DNA from: Halichoerus grypus
Lineage: Eukaryota > Chordata > Mammalia > Carnivora > Phocidae
Direction: 5' to 3'
DNA length: 64,000 nt
Assembly: GCF_964656455.1 (NCBI RefSeq)
Contig: NC_135715.1
Coordinates: forward strand, 41,860,603 to 41,924,602
Both the position numbers and the translations under genes were made by a program. A model generated the notes under the pieces. That model saw nothing but the letters and a program-made list of their open reading frames with translations. It did no database searches and had not been told where the DNA came from. Within the stretch, counting starts at the first letter, position 1; every line of letters begins with the position of its first letter. Below are positions 12,435-24,194 of this stretch, in pieces.

Positions 12435-12770
12435 CTCCCTCCCACTTTTAAACAGTCTTTCTTCAAAGACTGAGAGATCAGCCAAATGCTCTTTCAGCAT
12501 CTCATTTTTTAAACTTTTATTGACTATTAAAGGTAAGTTACACTTACTGTTACACATAATTTGAAAGTCTCCACATTTTGGCATATTAAAATATTAGTAA
12601 ACCATAGTCATTATAGGATCTAATAAATATTAGAGATGATGATGGTTTATGTTCCCACGTACATGCATTTTCAAACATTATGTTTTGTCTGAGTTGGCAA
12701 GTCTATAATGTGTAAAAATGGATGAGTCCGGCAAATCTATTTTCAGAGACTATTTTTCCTACCATTAGAA

Positions 12771-12795
12771 CTAATTTCTGCTGATGTGAAAGTAT
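12771..12795. repeat. Right copy of the exact 25-bp direct repeat
   Basis: Identical to 11912-11936; the start-to-start distance is 859 bases. Confidence 0.9.
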
Positions 12796-14179
12796 TATTT
12801 GCTTGACCTAGCAAGTGTGGCTGTTTAATGGACTTAGCCAAGCTAAGGCTGTGAACTGGTTATCTGAGTTCTAAACGTTAGAGCTTGGCTAATTCACTGA
12901 TAGATTTAGCCAACTCATTTTACCATTTTAGACCCAAAGTACATTACTAATAAATCGGAACTAATGACACTGGACCTGCTGCAGAATAGCCTGAGACAAA
13001 ATAATTAATCAATAGATGTTTCTTGATACTATAAAATGCCATAAATTAACACCCAAATTATCCCAGAGTCATAAAATTCAGTCAGTTATTTATTTCAGTG
13101 TTTTAGCATTCTAAATGTTGGAAAAGATCGGAGGATTATTTGTTAAAAAGAAATCTTACAGGAAGTAAAACAGGTGCTATGGTTAATGGTGCTGTAATTC
13201 AGCAGATTACTGTTAGTTCCCTCATAATATATCAGCATGACACTGAATTTTTGATTTTTAGGGTGCATTATAAAGCTATGTTTTCTTAGAATCAGCAAGA
13301 CTGACAAATATCCTCTATAAATTATTGTCAATACAAAGTAAAACAGAATTTATAGCGACACTCCAAAATCTTACAGTGTTAATATATTATATGTAATGAA
13401 TTTAAATCTAAAATTGCTTTAAAATAAAAAATATTTTAAAATGTCACAAATCGGTATTATACTTGTGTCGAAATTATAAAACATTAATTCTAAAAAAAAC
13501 AAGTAAGCTTACTTAAAATATAAAAAGTTCACATTTTTAAAACATTTGCTTCCTTGAAATCATTAGGAAAGTAAATATTTTTCTCAGATCCTTTCTAGAG
13601 TAATTTGATGTGATGTTCCTTTTAACTACAAAACAAAGAGAAATACCAATGAATATCTATCACTGATTTTCTACTGGAAGGGTACTGGAATATTATAGTG
13701 AATACATGAAGAGACGTCTTACTATTAATCCATCTAACATTTTATACAAACATACACACACAGCAGGAAATTCTTTATTGCATCTTTTCTTATAGTTTTG
13801 CTGTTGAAGTGCCAAAATAATTTCTTTATAATGAAACTTATGCATAAGGAAGCCATACAGTAAATCCATAAAAGTGAGCACTCTAGCTAAATCTTGTTTA
13901 CCAAAACAATGAAAATTAAATTTAATATTAAAATATAACCTTTTAACCCAACAAGATGGTTTCATCGTTTTACTCATTAACACACTATGCTAAACCTTTC
14001 ACATATTTTGGAGACAATCTTATATAAATTTAGAAATGTAAGAAATAAAATTAAATAATACAAATAAACATTAGAAATAAAAATATTTTAAACTATCAAT
14101 TTGGATGCATGACATTTCTTCATATTTTTGTAACCCAAATTAATTTATTCCGTACCTACAGGCACAAAGTTTTCTAGTT
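12796..14179. other. AT-rich stretch without a recognised gene
   Basis: A 96-codon antisense frame at 13693-13983 has no recognisable domain and no supporting splice or promoter context. Nothing else seen. Confidence 0.4.
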
Positions 14180-14340
14180 TTAATTTCTAATTTTCTGCTA
14201 AGTACAATGCTGCAATGAATATAGTTGAATACTCATCATTATTCACATTTATGAGTATATCTATAGGGATAAAATATTTGCAACTGGTGTACTTCAATCA
14301 AAAGTGATTATCATGAGTATATACTTTCATTTTCTTTGGG
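14180..14340 (-). mobile_element. Possible old LINE-1 fragment, antisense
   Basis: The words 'aatgctgcaatgaatat', 'tgagtatatctatagggata' and 'atttgcaactggtgtactt' are in the order of a reverse-complemented LINE-1 late ORF2. It directly abuts a sense LINE-1 end, so the pair is head to head. Confidence 0.4.
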
Positions 14341-14429
14341 TAAATACCTGACTGAAATAGCTAAATCATATGTAGATATAAATTTAACTTTAAAAAATTG
14401 GCAAACCTTTTACAAAGTCTTTGTGTCAT

Positions 14430-14655
14430 TATACATTTCCACTAGATGTATAGTACATAAAGACATTTACATGAGTATTCATAGTTTTATTTGTAATAAT
14501 AAAAAACTGGAAACAATCCAAATATCCTTCAACCTCTAATAATAACATAAAATGAGATGGTATTCAGCAATAAAAAGAGACAAATATTAGATACATCCTA
14601 ACAGCCTTGTTGTATTTGAAAGTAATGATGCTGAGTGAAAGAAACGAGACAAAAC

Positions 14656-14704
<49 letters not shown>

Positions 14705-14965
14705 TATACTTTCATTTACATAATTTTCTCAGAAAGGCAAACTATTCAGAAATTAGATTAATGACTGGCTAAGGATGTAGGAATGGGAAGGAAATATAAG
14801 AGAGGGGCATGAGGAAAATTAAAAAGGTAATGGATATGTCCGTAAGCTTAACTGTGATGGTTGTTTCACAAGAGTGAACATATGTCAAATCTTAATCAAA
14901 CTGAATTCTATAAATTTGTGCAGTTTTGTCCATGACAATTTTACTTCAAATAGCTGTTAAAATAT
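14430..14965 (+). mobile_element. Old LINE-1 3' end, sense
   Basis: The words 'ggaaacaatccaaatatcc', 'gatggtattcagcaataaaaa', 'gtgatggttgtttcacaagagtg' and 'acatatgtcaaatcttaatcaa' follow a LINE-1 end-of-ORF2 and 3' UTR. It is interrupted by an AT microsatellite at 14658-14701. L1ME or L1MD type is likely. Confidence 0.65.
14658..14701. repeat. (AT)n microsatellite
   Basis: About 22 uninterrupted AT units inside an old LINE-1. It is self-complementary and can form a cruciform. Confidence 0.95.
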
Positions 14966-15194
14966 ATAAAAATATACTCCAGCACAAAGCAGAATGATAA
15001 GTTCTCTGGAACACTGTTACTCAAAGCAGCAGATCCATGTACTTTGCTTTAGGTATGTATTCAGGAGTGTGCACTGGAATGTGGTGCAACATCCAGGTCC
15101 CTTCATCGAGAAGATCTTGCTATGAAAAAAATATATTAACAGAACTAAACAGTCAGCATGCTGCATATTTTGTTAAAGATCAATATCAAACACT

Positions 15195-15900
15195 TCACAG
15201 ATCCATCTATTTGATTTTATTTCACATTTTAATTTTGTTCCATTGATTTGTCATTCACGTCAAGTCCCATTACATACTATCCCAGATACTGAAACAAATT
15301 TTAACATTAATCACTGTTTGTATATCTTTATTACTATCTTTTTAAAAAATTCACTAGCCATTCCTAGTTTATTCTCCCAAATTAGAGGCACCTGGGTGGC
15401 ACAGTCAGTTAAGTGTCAGACTCTTGGGTTTTGGCTCAGGTCGTGATCTCTAGTCAAGAGACTGAGCCCTGTGTTGGGTTCCACACTCAGCATAGAGTCT
15501 GCTTGAGTTTCTCTCTCCCTCTTCCTCTGCCTCCACCCCCCAGCCTGTGCTAGCTCTCTCTCTCAAATAAATAAATAAATAAAGTTCTCCCAAATTAATA
15601 TTGGAATGAATATGTGTAGTTCTAAATATAAAACCTTCTCATAGTTTTATTGGGATCATATGAAACTTTAATATTACCTTAGAGAAAATAGTTTTATTTA
15701 ATATTGAAATTTCAGAAGAGTATAGTACTATTATAAATTAGTTCATGTTTTCTCCTATAATAAGACTACTTCCAGATTTCTTCATATAGAGTTTTCATAC
15801 ATATCAGTATTACTTTTAGGCATTTAATTATTTCTTGGTGTTAAAAAGGCATCATCTGTTATTTATTTTCTTATATGTTGCATATTAACTTATTTATTAA
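15195..15900 (-). mobile_element. Very old LINE-1 ORF2 piece, antisense, split by a SINE
   Basis: The plus strand keeps reverse-complement ORF2 landmarks: 'tttgttccattgatttgtcat', 'cactagccattcctagttt', 'tctcccaaattaatattgga', 'ttttattgggatcat'. The SINE at 15385-15584 inserted in it. Divergence is high. Confidence 0.5.
15385..15584 (+). mobile_element. Can-SINE, sense, with 13-bp TSD
   Basis: It begins GAGGCACCTGGGTGGCACAG, has a CTCTTGGGTTTTGGCTCAGG body and ends in (AAATA)n. Direct repeat TTCTCCCAAATTA lies at 15372-15384 and 15585-15597. The head differs from the younger GGGGCGCC copies, so it is an older subtype. Confidence 0.93.
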
Positions 15901-15914
15901 AAAATTAGTTTTAG

Positions 15915-16545
15915 ACACCTATTATGTTCAAGATCTCATTCCAGGCACTAGGGATAAACCAAGGAACAAAGAGAGAACAAAACAGATAAGCGATAAACAT
16001 TTCTTCACTTAGACAACACTTGGTCCATCAGGGTAACAGACAATAAACAAAAGAAATACATGTTTGGGAGTTGCAGTTTTATACAGGATGACCTGAAAAT
16101 GCTTGACTGAAAAGGTGAGCTTTGCAAAAAGAACTGATTATATGCATGAGGTAGCCATCTAGTCACCAAGCAAACGCTGTTCTAGGTACTGGAAAGTTTG
16201 AGGAACATTAAGTAAACCAATGTGGCCAGAACAGACTGAGCCAGAGTGTAATGTCATGTTCTAAGAAGTAATGTGGGGGGCAGGGAGGATCATAAGTCTG
16301 TAATTCTCTCCATCTGAGTGAAATGGGAAGCCAGTAGAGTGCTTTGAGCAGAGGAGCCGCAAAATCTAATTTCTATTTTAAGAAGATCAATATGGCTGTT
16401 ATGTGGAGAAGAAATTTAAGGCAGTAAGAATAGAAACAGGGATAACAGTCATAAAGTGATAAAAACAGTCTTTACAGGTGAAGGTGGTAGTTTAAGTAAG
16501 GGTAACAGCAGTGGGGTTGATAAGAAGAGGTCAAATTCTGGATAT
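15915..16545 (+). repeat. Ancient interspersed repeat, family not assigned
   Basis: The order of words matches a common ancient mammalian repeat: 'cctattatgttcaagatctcattccaggcactaggga', 'gacaataaacaa', 'gaggaacattaagtaaaccaatgtggc' and 'gtgaaatgggaagccagtagagtgctttgagcagagga'. A second copy of the same family is at 38590-39580. L2 or an old LTR are the alternatives. Confidence 0.6.
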
Positions 16546-17710
16546 ATTTTAAAGATGACAACTATAGGACTTGCTGAGAGACAACATGTATAGAGTAAAG
16601 AAAAGAGAAAAACAAGGGTAAAACTCAGGTGTAGGTGTGTGCAATTAGGAGAATGATGTCACCACTAGCTGTGATGATTGAAGACTGCAGGAGGGGCAGA
16701 GTTGGAGACACATCACAGAAGTTCAGATTTGGGCCTGCTGTGTTTGAGATTCCTACTGGGCATCCAAAGAGAACTGTCAATAGGTAGTTAGACATACTGA
16801 TTGGAAGTGCAGAGGAGTTCAGCGGTTGGAGTCATCAGCACTTTGATAGAGTTTAAAACCAGGAGGCTGTATACATCAGTGGAGATAGAAAAATGATCAC
16901 AGGGCTGATTGCTAGGGTGATACAAACATTTACAGTTGGGAGAAATGAAGAGGAAACAGAAGGGTCACTAAAATGAAGTTGTAAATGTAGGCAGAAAATG
17001 AGCTGCCCAGGAAGTCAAAGAAACACATTATTCACAAAGGAAAAATAATTGGTTATTCCAAATGCTTACAGATAGTTCAAGGAGGAGAACAGCAGAGCAA
17101 TTACCATTCCTTTTAACAAAGTGGAGGTAATTGGTGACCTTGATCAGAGCTGTTTAGATAGCATGTTGAGGATGAAATATATTTTAATGAATTAAAGACT
17201 AGTTTAGACAAATCTTTCAAGTAGGAATGACAGAAATAAGTGGATAGTTGGAGGGGAGGCAGAGACAAAAGAGATTATCTTTGTGCACTAAATAAGATAA
17301 TTCCATATAGAAAGAAAAAAATCATAAAATATCAACAAAAAAAACAACAACAAAACATGGCATTTCTGGGAATAAAGCAAGAGGAGAAAGAATCTAGTAA
17401 ACAATTGCAGAGGTTGGTCCTGTCTAAAATCTCAGAGGTGTAATCTACAATAGCAAATAGGAAGTACAGGCAAGTTTATAACCACAGATGCAGATAAATA
17501 CCTCTAATAAATTAATTTTTCTTTAAATTAGGAAGCAAAGCTGTCAACTGGAATTGAAAATGGAAGGAGAGATTTCAGAATTTGAAGGAATAAGGGACAA
17601 TATTTAAACAATGAGTTAATGGACTCAGAAAATAGAGTGAGAGCATTAGGCAGCATTACAGATCACTTAAGATTATTGATCATAAAATTAAACTGAAAAC
17701 TGCTTACATA

Positions 17711-17712
<2 letters not shown>
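16546..17712. other. Unassigned sequence, possibly tail of the ancient repeat
   Basis: Purine-rich single-copy-like DNA. A 67-codon frame at 17240-17443 has lysine and glutamine runs from A-rich sequence and is not convincing as coding. Confidence 0.35.

Positions 17713-17750
<38 letters not shown>
17713..17750. repeat. (GT)n microsatellite
   Basis: About 19 uninterrupted GT units, likely length-variable. A T-run follows at about 17787-17800. Confidence 0.95.
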
Positions 17751-17751
<1 letters not shown>

Positions 17752-17926
17752 ATGTTTTGAGGTTTTCTGTTGGTTTTGTGTTTTGATTTTTTTTTTTTTT
17801 CCAAGCGATGTACATCTGTGTTGGGCTAGACATGGGATTGGCAGAGAGCTGAATTTAATCAGGGTTATGTTTTATCTAATGAGTACAATTACAGATAATT
17901 TTTTTTTGTAAATGAATTTTGAATCT

Positions 17927-18335
17927 GGATGTTATGGATTGAATTGCACTCCCCCCATCCCACCCATCCCAATTCAGATGTTGAAGCCCTAACCCTCAAT
18001 ATGTCTGTATAGGGCCTCCAAGGAGAAATTGAGGTTAAATGATGTCATGAGGTGGGGGGAGCAGTAATCCAATAGGACTGGTATACTTTTAAGAAGATGA
18101 AGAGACACCAGAGAACTCTCTCCACATGCACACAGAGGAAAGGCTATGTAAGAATACAGTGAAAAAGTGGTTATCTCTAAGCCAGAAAGAAAGGCCTCAC
18201 CTGAAATTAACCCTGATAGCACTTTGATCTTGGACTTCTGGCATCCAGAACTGTGAGAAAATTAATTTCTGTTATTTAAGCCATCCAGTCTGTGGTATTT
18301 TGTTATGAAAGCTCTAGCAGACTAATATACTGTAT
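17927..18335 (+). mobile_element. MLT1-type MaLR LTR, sense
   Basis: It starts TGTTATGGATTGAATTGCAC and passes through 'ttgaagccctaaccctcaat' and 'aatccaataggactggtata'. It then has 'gatcttggacttctggcatccagaactgtgagaaaa' (an AATTAATTT stretch where a poly(A) signal is usual) and ends 'gctctagcagactaatata'. That is the complete 5' to 3' order of a solo LTR of the non-autonomous ERVL-MaLR class, about 410 bases. No internal retroviral sequence is attached. No intact promoter is claimed. Confidence 0.85.
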
Positions 18336-19477
18336 ACCTTTATTATCTAATATTTATATTTAGAGAGACTTAGCTGCAGTGAATAAGAATTTGCATGTAC
18401 TCTCAGGTGTAAGTGGTTGCACACTGAAGCACTACCAATGAACATCTGTTTTTTTAATTCATTCAAAGCACTATATCAGTACTGCTGACACACTGACTTT
18501 AACTTAGGGGAACTTCTGACTCAGCAGCCACAGCCATATATTGTCTTTACTTTGGTGGCCTCAGCCCTGTGTCATGATAGCATCCTTTCCTTCTTTCTCC
18601 CAAAGGAGAGTAAGTAACAACTAAGGAGAGTGAATAACAGCCTATCAAGAGGCAGATTTCAGTTCTACTTCTCCTTGCTTAGCCTCTTAACATGCAGGAA
18701 TGATAGGACAGTGGAAGACACTCACTTGGCCCTTCTCCCTCCCTACACTTAACTGATAACATTCACTATGTGATTCTGGGATGTCTTCTCATATCTATAC
18801 TCTCCAACCTTTCTCTGCTAGGAAGTTGTGTCTAGGTCAGCAGCTCATCATGGTGACCAAAACTGTCAAGAACTGTGCAGGGTCTGAGAATTTATCTTTT
18901 TTTTTTTTTCAAAAGCTAACCTATTCCTCTTTCATGGATGTTGAAATAAGATATGGGACTCCTGGGTTAGGGACAAACACTTTATTATTCATGGCAAAAC
19001 CAACAGCCTGAGTTCACGTTGATTAGTGTAAGTTCCCCCATAATCCTCCAAGAACCACGCAAAAGGCCCACCGTGAATGTGTGCACATACCATAGCTTTA
19101 TTTATTTGAGAGGAACACTGAGTTTCTGCAGTCACCACTTGTATAGCAGGTTCAAGCAAGCCAGCTCTTTATCTGGGCATATACATACCCTCATCTCTCA
19201 AGGCAGGACCTTGCATTTTTGGCTTTACCAGTAAGAATGTACAGGAACACTCAGGGATTCTAGCAATTTATCTCTGCTAATAAAGAGATGGACTAAAGAA
19301 AGCTACAACATAATAATAAAATGAATGTAATGGGTCAGTTTTGGGCAGTTAGATCTAGGAAAAGAAGAATAATGCTAAACACATATAACTTGAGTAGAAG
19401 CCTGAAGGCCTTATTTTGATACCTAAGGCATAAGCATTCATCAGAGACACTGATATAGTGAAAATAAATATATATAT
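18336..19477. other. Unassigned sequence of moderate GC
   Basis: The part at 18440-19260 is less AT-rich than its surroundings. Frames of 76 and 71 codons at 18781-19011 and 19019-19234 have no recognisable domain. It could be an unrecognised LTR or single-copy DNA. Confidence 0.35.
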
Positions 19478-19710
19478 CAGGGGTCAGCAAACTATGGCCC
19501 ACAAGCCAATTTCATGTTTTCCTTATACATAGTTTTAGTGGAACACTCAGGCCCATTCATGTACTAACATATTGTCAATGGCTGCTTTTTTTTTTTTTTT
19601 TAAATAAGGACAGAGTTATGTAGTTGTAACAGAGACTGAATAGTCTCATATTTAAACTATTCACTATGTGGCCTTGTAAATAAAAAGGTTGCTAATCTCT
19701 GATATATAGT
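19478..19710 (+). mobile_element. Fossil non-autonomous DNA transposon (MER-type)
   Basis: It starts TCAGGGGTCAGCAAACTATG and continues 'agccaatttcatgttttcctta' and 'attcatgtactaacatattgtcaatggctgc'. It ends 'aaaaggttgctaatctctga', which is roughly the reverse complement of the start. These inverted ends suit a hAT-like element. A T-run replaces part of the middle. A sister copy is at 45937-46160. Confidence 0.6.
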
Positions 19711-19976
19711 CACATGCATACAATGGAGAATGAAAAATTTTAAAAATTATATAATTCATTATACTCCTCTAAATACTTTAAAAGGTATAAAACTAGATTA
19801 TAAAATAAAATCCCTAGATTCTTTTTTCCTCTGCTTTACTTAGGCATAATTGACAAATGAAAATTGTATATATTTGAAGTATGCAACATAGTTTAATATA
19901 CATATACACTGTAAAATGACTGCCACAACCAAGCTAATTAATACATCCATCACCTAATCTAGTTGCCTTTATTTAT

Positions 19977-20000
19977 GTATGTATGTATGTATGTATGTAG
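19977..20000. repeat. (TATG)n microsatellite
   Basis: Six TATG units inside the LINE-1 fossil. Confidence 0.85.
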
Positions 20001-20043
20001 TTTTTTGGCAGTTGAGAACACTTAAGATCTACCAGATCAGCAA

Positions 20044-20235
20044 ATTTCAAGTAAACTAAAAATGTATGTTATTAACTATGTTGTTAACTATATTATTGTA
20101 ACTTTAATAGTAACTATATTATTATTATACTACAAAGTATACTTTATTAAATATATTATACTGTAAAGTATACTTCATTATTAATTATATTGTTATAACT
20201 TTATTATCAACTACATTGTTATTAACTATAGTCAC
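20044..20235. repeat. Degenerate TTATTAACTAT/AAAGTATACTT repeats
   Basis: Words such as GTTATTAACTAT and AAAGTATACTT recur several times where a LINE-1 3' UTR normally has a single TTATTAACTATAGTCACC. This is a local expansion inside the fossil. Confidence 0.7.
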
Positions 20236-20935
20236 CATGCTATACATTAGATCCTCGGAACTTATTCATCTTATAACTGAAAGTCTATATCCTTAGGCCA
20301 ACATCTCCCTAGTTTCCCTATCCTGGAGTCCCTGGCAGTCACCATTCTACCTTCTGCTTTTGCGAGTTTGATTTTTTTTATTTCACATATAACTCAGACC
20401 GACCACATAGGATTTGTCTGTGTCTGGCTTACCTCACTTAGCATTATGTCCTCCATATATATTTATATATATGTATATAATATATATATCTCACATATTC
20501 TTTATCCATTCATTCACCAGTAGACACTTAGGATGTTTATACTTCTTGGATATTATTAATAATGCTGCAATAAACACGGAGGGTGCAGGTATCTCTTTGA
20601 GGTCCTGATTTCATTTCCTTTGGATATATGCTGGCAAGTGAGATTGCTAGGTCATATGGTAACTCTATTTTTAATTTTTTGAGGAACTTCCATATTGTTT
20701 TTCATAATGGCTGTTATCAATTTACATTCCTACCAAGAGTGTACAAGAGTTTTCTTTTCTCCACACTCTCATCAGCACTTGTTAGCTCTTGTCTTTTTGT
20801 TAATAGCAGGGGTGAGGTGATATCTCACTGGGTTTTTTTCTTTACGTTTCCCTGATGATTAGTGATGTTCAGCACCTTTTCATATACCTGTTGAACAGCC
20901 CTATGTTCTTTAATGAATTCATGAAGTCATCTGTC

Positions 20936-22659
20936 TTTAAATACATAAACTCTACAACATTTAAAATGACTCATCAGTGCTGTGATCAGTACATGATTAG
21001 ACAGAAGTTAAAGCTGATCAACATTTAGGCAGTTTGGTCACTTGTATCTTTCAATACTACAGAGAAGAGCATCTCTGAAAGAAATGATACGCAACACTGA
21101 ACTGATTTGGGTATGCATAGTCTCTTAATGCAAACAGCTTGAAAGATGCCTGAGGCTAGCCTAAGGTCAAAGCCACTAATATGAACTAAAATCATCAATA
21201 AATGAGATTTTGTATGATATTTTAATTAAGCTCATTGTGTCACAATATGAATTGTAAATCTGACCTTTAGAATCAAACCAATTTATAATGTGCATCTGGC
21301 ACTTTCTCCAAGGAAATTTTAAAATAAAAATTTTAAATTGTATTCCTCATGTTTTTCAAAAGTATAATCAGCATCTTAAATTATTATGTGAGCTTGTGGT
21401 TGTTGCATGTTTGTCTTTATTGCTTATTTTTAGCTATCTCCCCTGATGTCAAATACTCAAGGAAGGAATAATACATTCAATTATAATGTGGCTTCTTAAA
21501 AAAAAAAAACAAAAAAACTGAAGTCCTAACTTAGATTGGCAATTTTGATTTTTATGTAATTCTTTTAATAAGTGATATTGGAATACACATTAACTAACTA
21601 TTCTAGAGTATGTGTGATACGATTTGGAATATGTCCACTATTAGAAATAAGCCAGTAACTCCTCTTAAAACTTGATTTTATTATAGATAGGTAGATATAC
21701 AGGTATAGATACATGTGGGTTTTTTTTTTTTTACCATAGAAATATCATATAAGTTTCTTCAGTGTTCTAAGAATTTTTTTGTTCTTGTTTCCTACCTTCC
21801 AAATCCCAGACTTAACTCTCCTCTAAAAAAAATTTAGAAAGAACAACTATTTGGAATTCTTACTAAGGGAAAACTTTATATGTTTTTTTAATGAGTAAGA
21901 AACCCCAAAGGATTGTACTTTCTGACCTACCATATATTTTCTTGATGAGGCAAATAAATCTTGTTACTAGTGAAGCTAGACTTCCTGTGTAGGAAATCCC
22001 CATCTGTTACTGAATCTTCAACGTGATGTTGCAGTCAGTTTAAAAATTAACAACCACAGAAAATAATCACATGCCTGATGACACTATTAAAACCTGTTCA
22101 TTTTCCAACTGTTTTTTCATACTTATTATGTTTTATATAACAATACTTATGAAATAAAATTTCATATTTATTATTGATATTTTGTGCAAAATTGATAAAT
22201 TAAGTCAATGAAAATGATGAGATTGTTTATGTGACTGAACAGTCTCTATATTCCTCTCTATTCAGTTTACTTAGTCATGCTCTTGTCCATATCCTATATA
22301 GTTTATGAGAAAATGAGCCCAGTGCACAGCCTAACAAAGAGAATCATAGAATTCTACCACTGTTAATTTGCATTTATTTTTATACTATATATAACAACAT
22401 TGTTCTTAATAAGGTTCTCAAACCATGGAGACATCATTATATTTCTGTTATTGCTCTTTATTAGTGTTCCTCCTCTAATGTAGACTTTCACAGAACTTAC
22501 AATTATCAAGCTAACTAGTGGAATCTAAAGAAACAATATCTACCCTGTCATGATAATTTACATGCTTCCTAAAAGAATTCTATAATATTCAGGTAAAGTA
22601 TATCCAATGTTTGTTAAAGCATTATCATGAAAGCATAGCTGAATCCTGTTTTCCTTGAC
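20936..22659. other. AT-rich stretch without a recognised gene
   Basis: The sequence at 20990-21320 has no repeat signature that I recognise and may be single-copy. No exon or RNA gene could be supported. Confidence 0.4.
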
Positions 22660-23255
22660 TGTCCTCTTTCTTCCAATTTTCTCCAACAGATTACTGAAAC
22701 TAAATTCATGATTCCTCACAAAAATGTTCTTTTGGTGGCAGTCAATACATATTTTTCAGTTGTTCATATGCTACCCTCATAGTCTTTAGTAATTGCTCTT
22801 TTTTATCTAAATTTGCACTTGTCCTTACCATCATCTTTCCCTGTACTTTCCAACCTGCCCTTGCACATTGAGAAACTTATAGTATCAATTCCTTTGAAAA
22901 TATTGCCACCTTTACTTCTCAGTGGAAACTTTGCTGTATGTTAATTATTCCACCCCAAGACCTTGGCTCTCCTTATGTTTCTCCAGTGTGTGTGTGGGGT
23001 ATTTATAGTTTTATTAATGTGATTCCAAATTGCTTTAGTGTGAGGTATTTCTCTTTATTAGCTACTGACTGTACAAAAATTCAATTCATTTAGGCTCAGG
23101 TCATTTGGCTATAAACTCTTCAACAACTGGTTCAAAGACTTTCTTTTGAATTCAGTTTCTTTCATCCACCTACGTAATTATCTCATCTAAATAAATGACC
23201 CATCCTACATACAAGACTCACAGTTCTTGATCTCCTTTGTGACTTCCATTCACTT
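22660..23255. other. Unassigned, possibly very old L2-like sequence
   Basis: Pyrimidine-rich on the plus strand. A weak resemblance to a sense L2 LINE ('ttactgaaactaaattcatgattcct') was noticed but is not strong enough to call. Confidence 0.25.
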
Positions 23256-23359
23256 TTTTTAGATTTTTAAGTAATTTCTAGCTCCAACATGGGTCTCAAA
23301 CTCACAACCCCGAGATCAGGAGTCACATGCTTTCCCAACTGAGCCAGTCAAGTGCCCCA
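23256..23359 (-). mobile_element. Short old tRNA-Lys SINE, antisense
   Basis: On the minus strand it reads GGGGCACTTGACTGGCTCAG, then 'gactcctgatctcggggttgtgag', then 'gctagaaattacttaaaaatct'. That is the short head-only form of the carnivore SINE family, about 104 bases. Flanks TGACTTCCATTCACTT (23240) and TGATTTTCATTCACTT (23360) match at 14 of 16 positions. Confidence 0.85.
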
Positions 23360-23886
23360 TGATTTTCATTCACTTCTAATTTATTTTAACAATCCACTTC
23401 CAGAATAACTCAGAAATTTGTTGTAACTCAAAAATCCACTAATTCAAACTCCTACTCTGGCAACTCCCTCCAATCCTTCTAACTTGTTTGCTCACACATT
23501 TTTCAACTTCATTAGAATCTTCTGATTCTTATACCTTCTCTTTATTTATCACAACCACTTACCATTCATTTTATATTGACTCAACAGCAATTATCTTATG
23601 ACTGCTATTAATTTCTGTTACATTTCGGGGATGAAAGAAAAATGGAAATGATTACTCTTCTGCACCAATGAAAGTACAGTGGGGATATGGGCACTACAAA
23701 TTAAGCTCAATGACATAAAATATCAAATTTCAGTTATTATAGGAAAATAATCATCCAAAAACTAAAAAAAAAAAAAATTCAATAAAATGGGAACTCCTGA
23801 GATAAGAAGAGGTTTGGTATATCAAACTGTATTTATAAATAAAGAAAAAAACTCCAATATATGTACCAGAAGATGGAATAATGTTT
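23360..23886. other. Unassigned sequence
   Basis: Pyrimidine-rich to 23600, then A-rich; no gene seen. An A-run lies near 23764-23776. Confidence 0.35.
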
Positions 23887-23904
23887 AAATTTGGGGAGAA
23901 GAAG

Positions 23905-24116
23905 GGGCGCCTGGGTGGCTCAGTCATTAAGTGTCTGCCTTCGGCTCAGGTCATGATCCCAGGGTCCTGGGATTGAGCCCCGCATCGGGCTCCTTGCTCG
24001 GCGGGAAGGCTGCTTCTCCCTCTCCCACTCCCCCGCTTGTGTTCCTGCTCTCACTAACTCTCTCTCTTTGTCAAATAAATAAATAAAATCTTTAAAAAAA
24101 ATAAAAATAAAAAAAT
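23905..24116 (+). mobile_element. Can-SINE, sense, young, with 18-bp TSD
   Basis: It begins GGGGCGCCTGGGTGGCTCAG, is full length with a complex A-rich tail (AAATAAATAAATAAAATC, then A/T-interrupted A runs). Exact flanking repeat AAATTTGGGGAGAAGAAG lies at 23887-23904 and 24117-24134. Little divergence and a perfect TSD point to a recent insertion. Confidence 0.97.
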
Positions 24117-24194
24117 AAATTTGGGGAGAAGAAGAAGGTAGTAATTAGAAGTAATAAAAGACATATTTAGAATTTTTCTGGTGTTCAACCTGAT

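Larger units (their letters stand above)
19835..20935 (-). mobile_element. Old LINE-1 3' end, antisense
   Basis: The plus strand reads as a reverse-complemented LINE-1 3' UTR and late ORF2: 'aggcataattgacaaatgaaa', 'tagtcaccatgctatacatta', 'ctcacttagcattatgtcctcc', 'taataatgctgcaataaacac', 'gaggaacttccatattgttttt', 'tggtgaggtgatatctcac'-like words near 20810-20830. The internal part at 20044-20235 is expanded by degenerate repeats. Open frames of 64 and 75 codons on the plus strand are chance. Confidence 0.8.
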
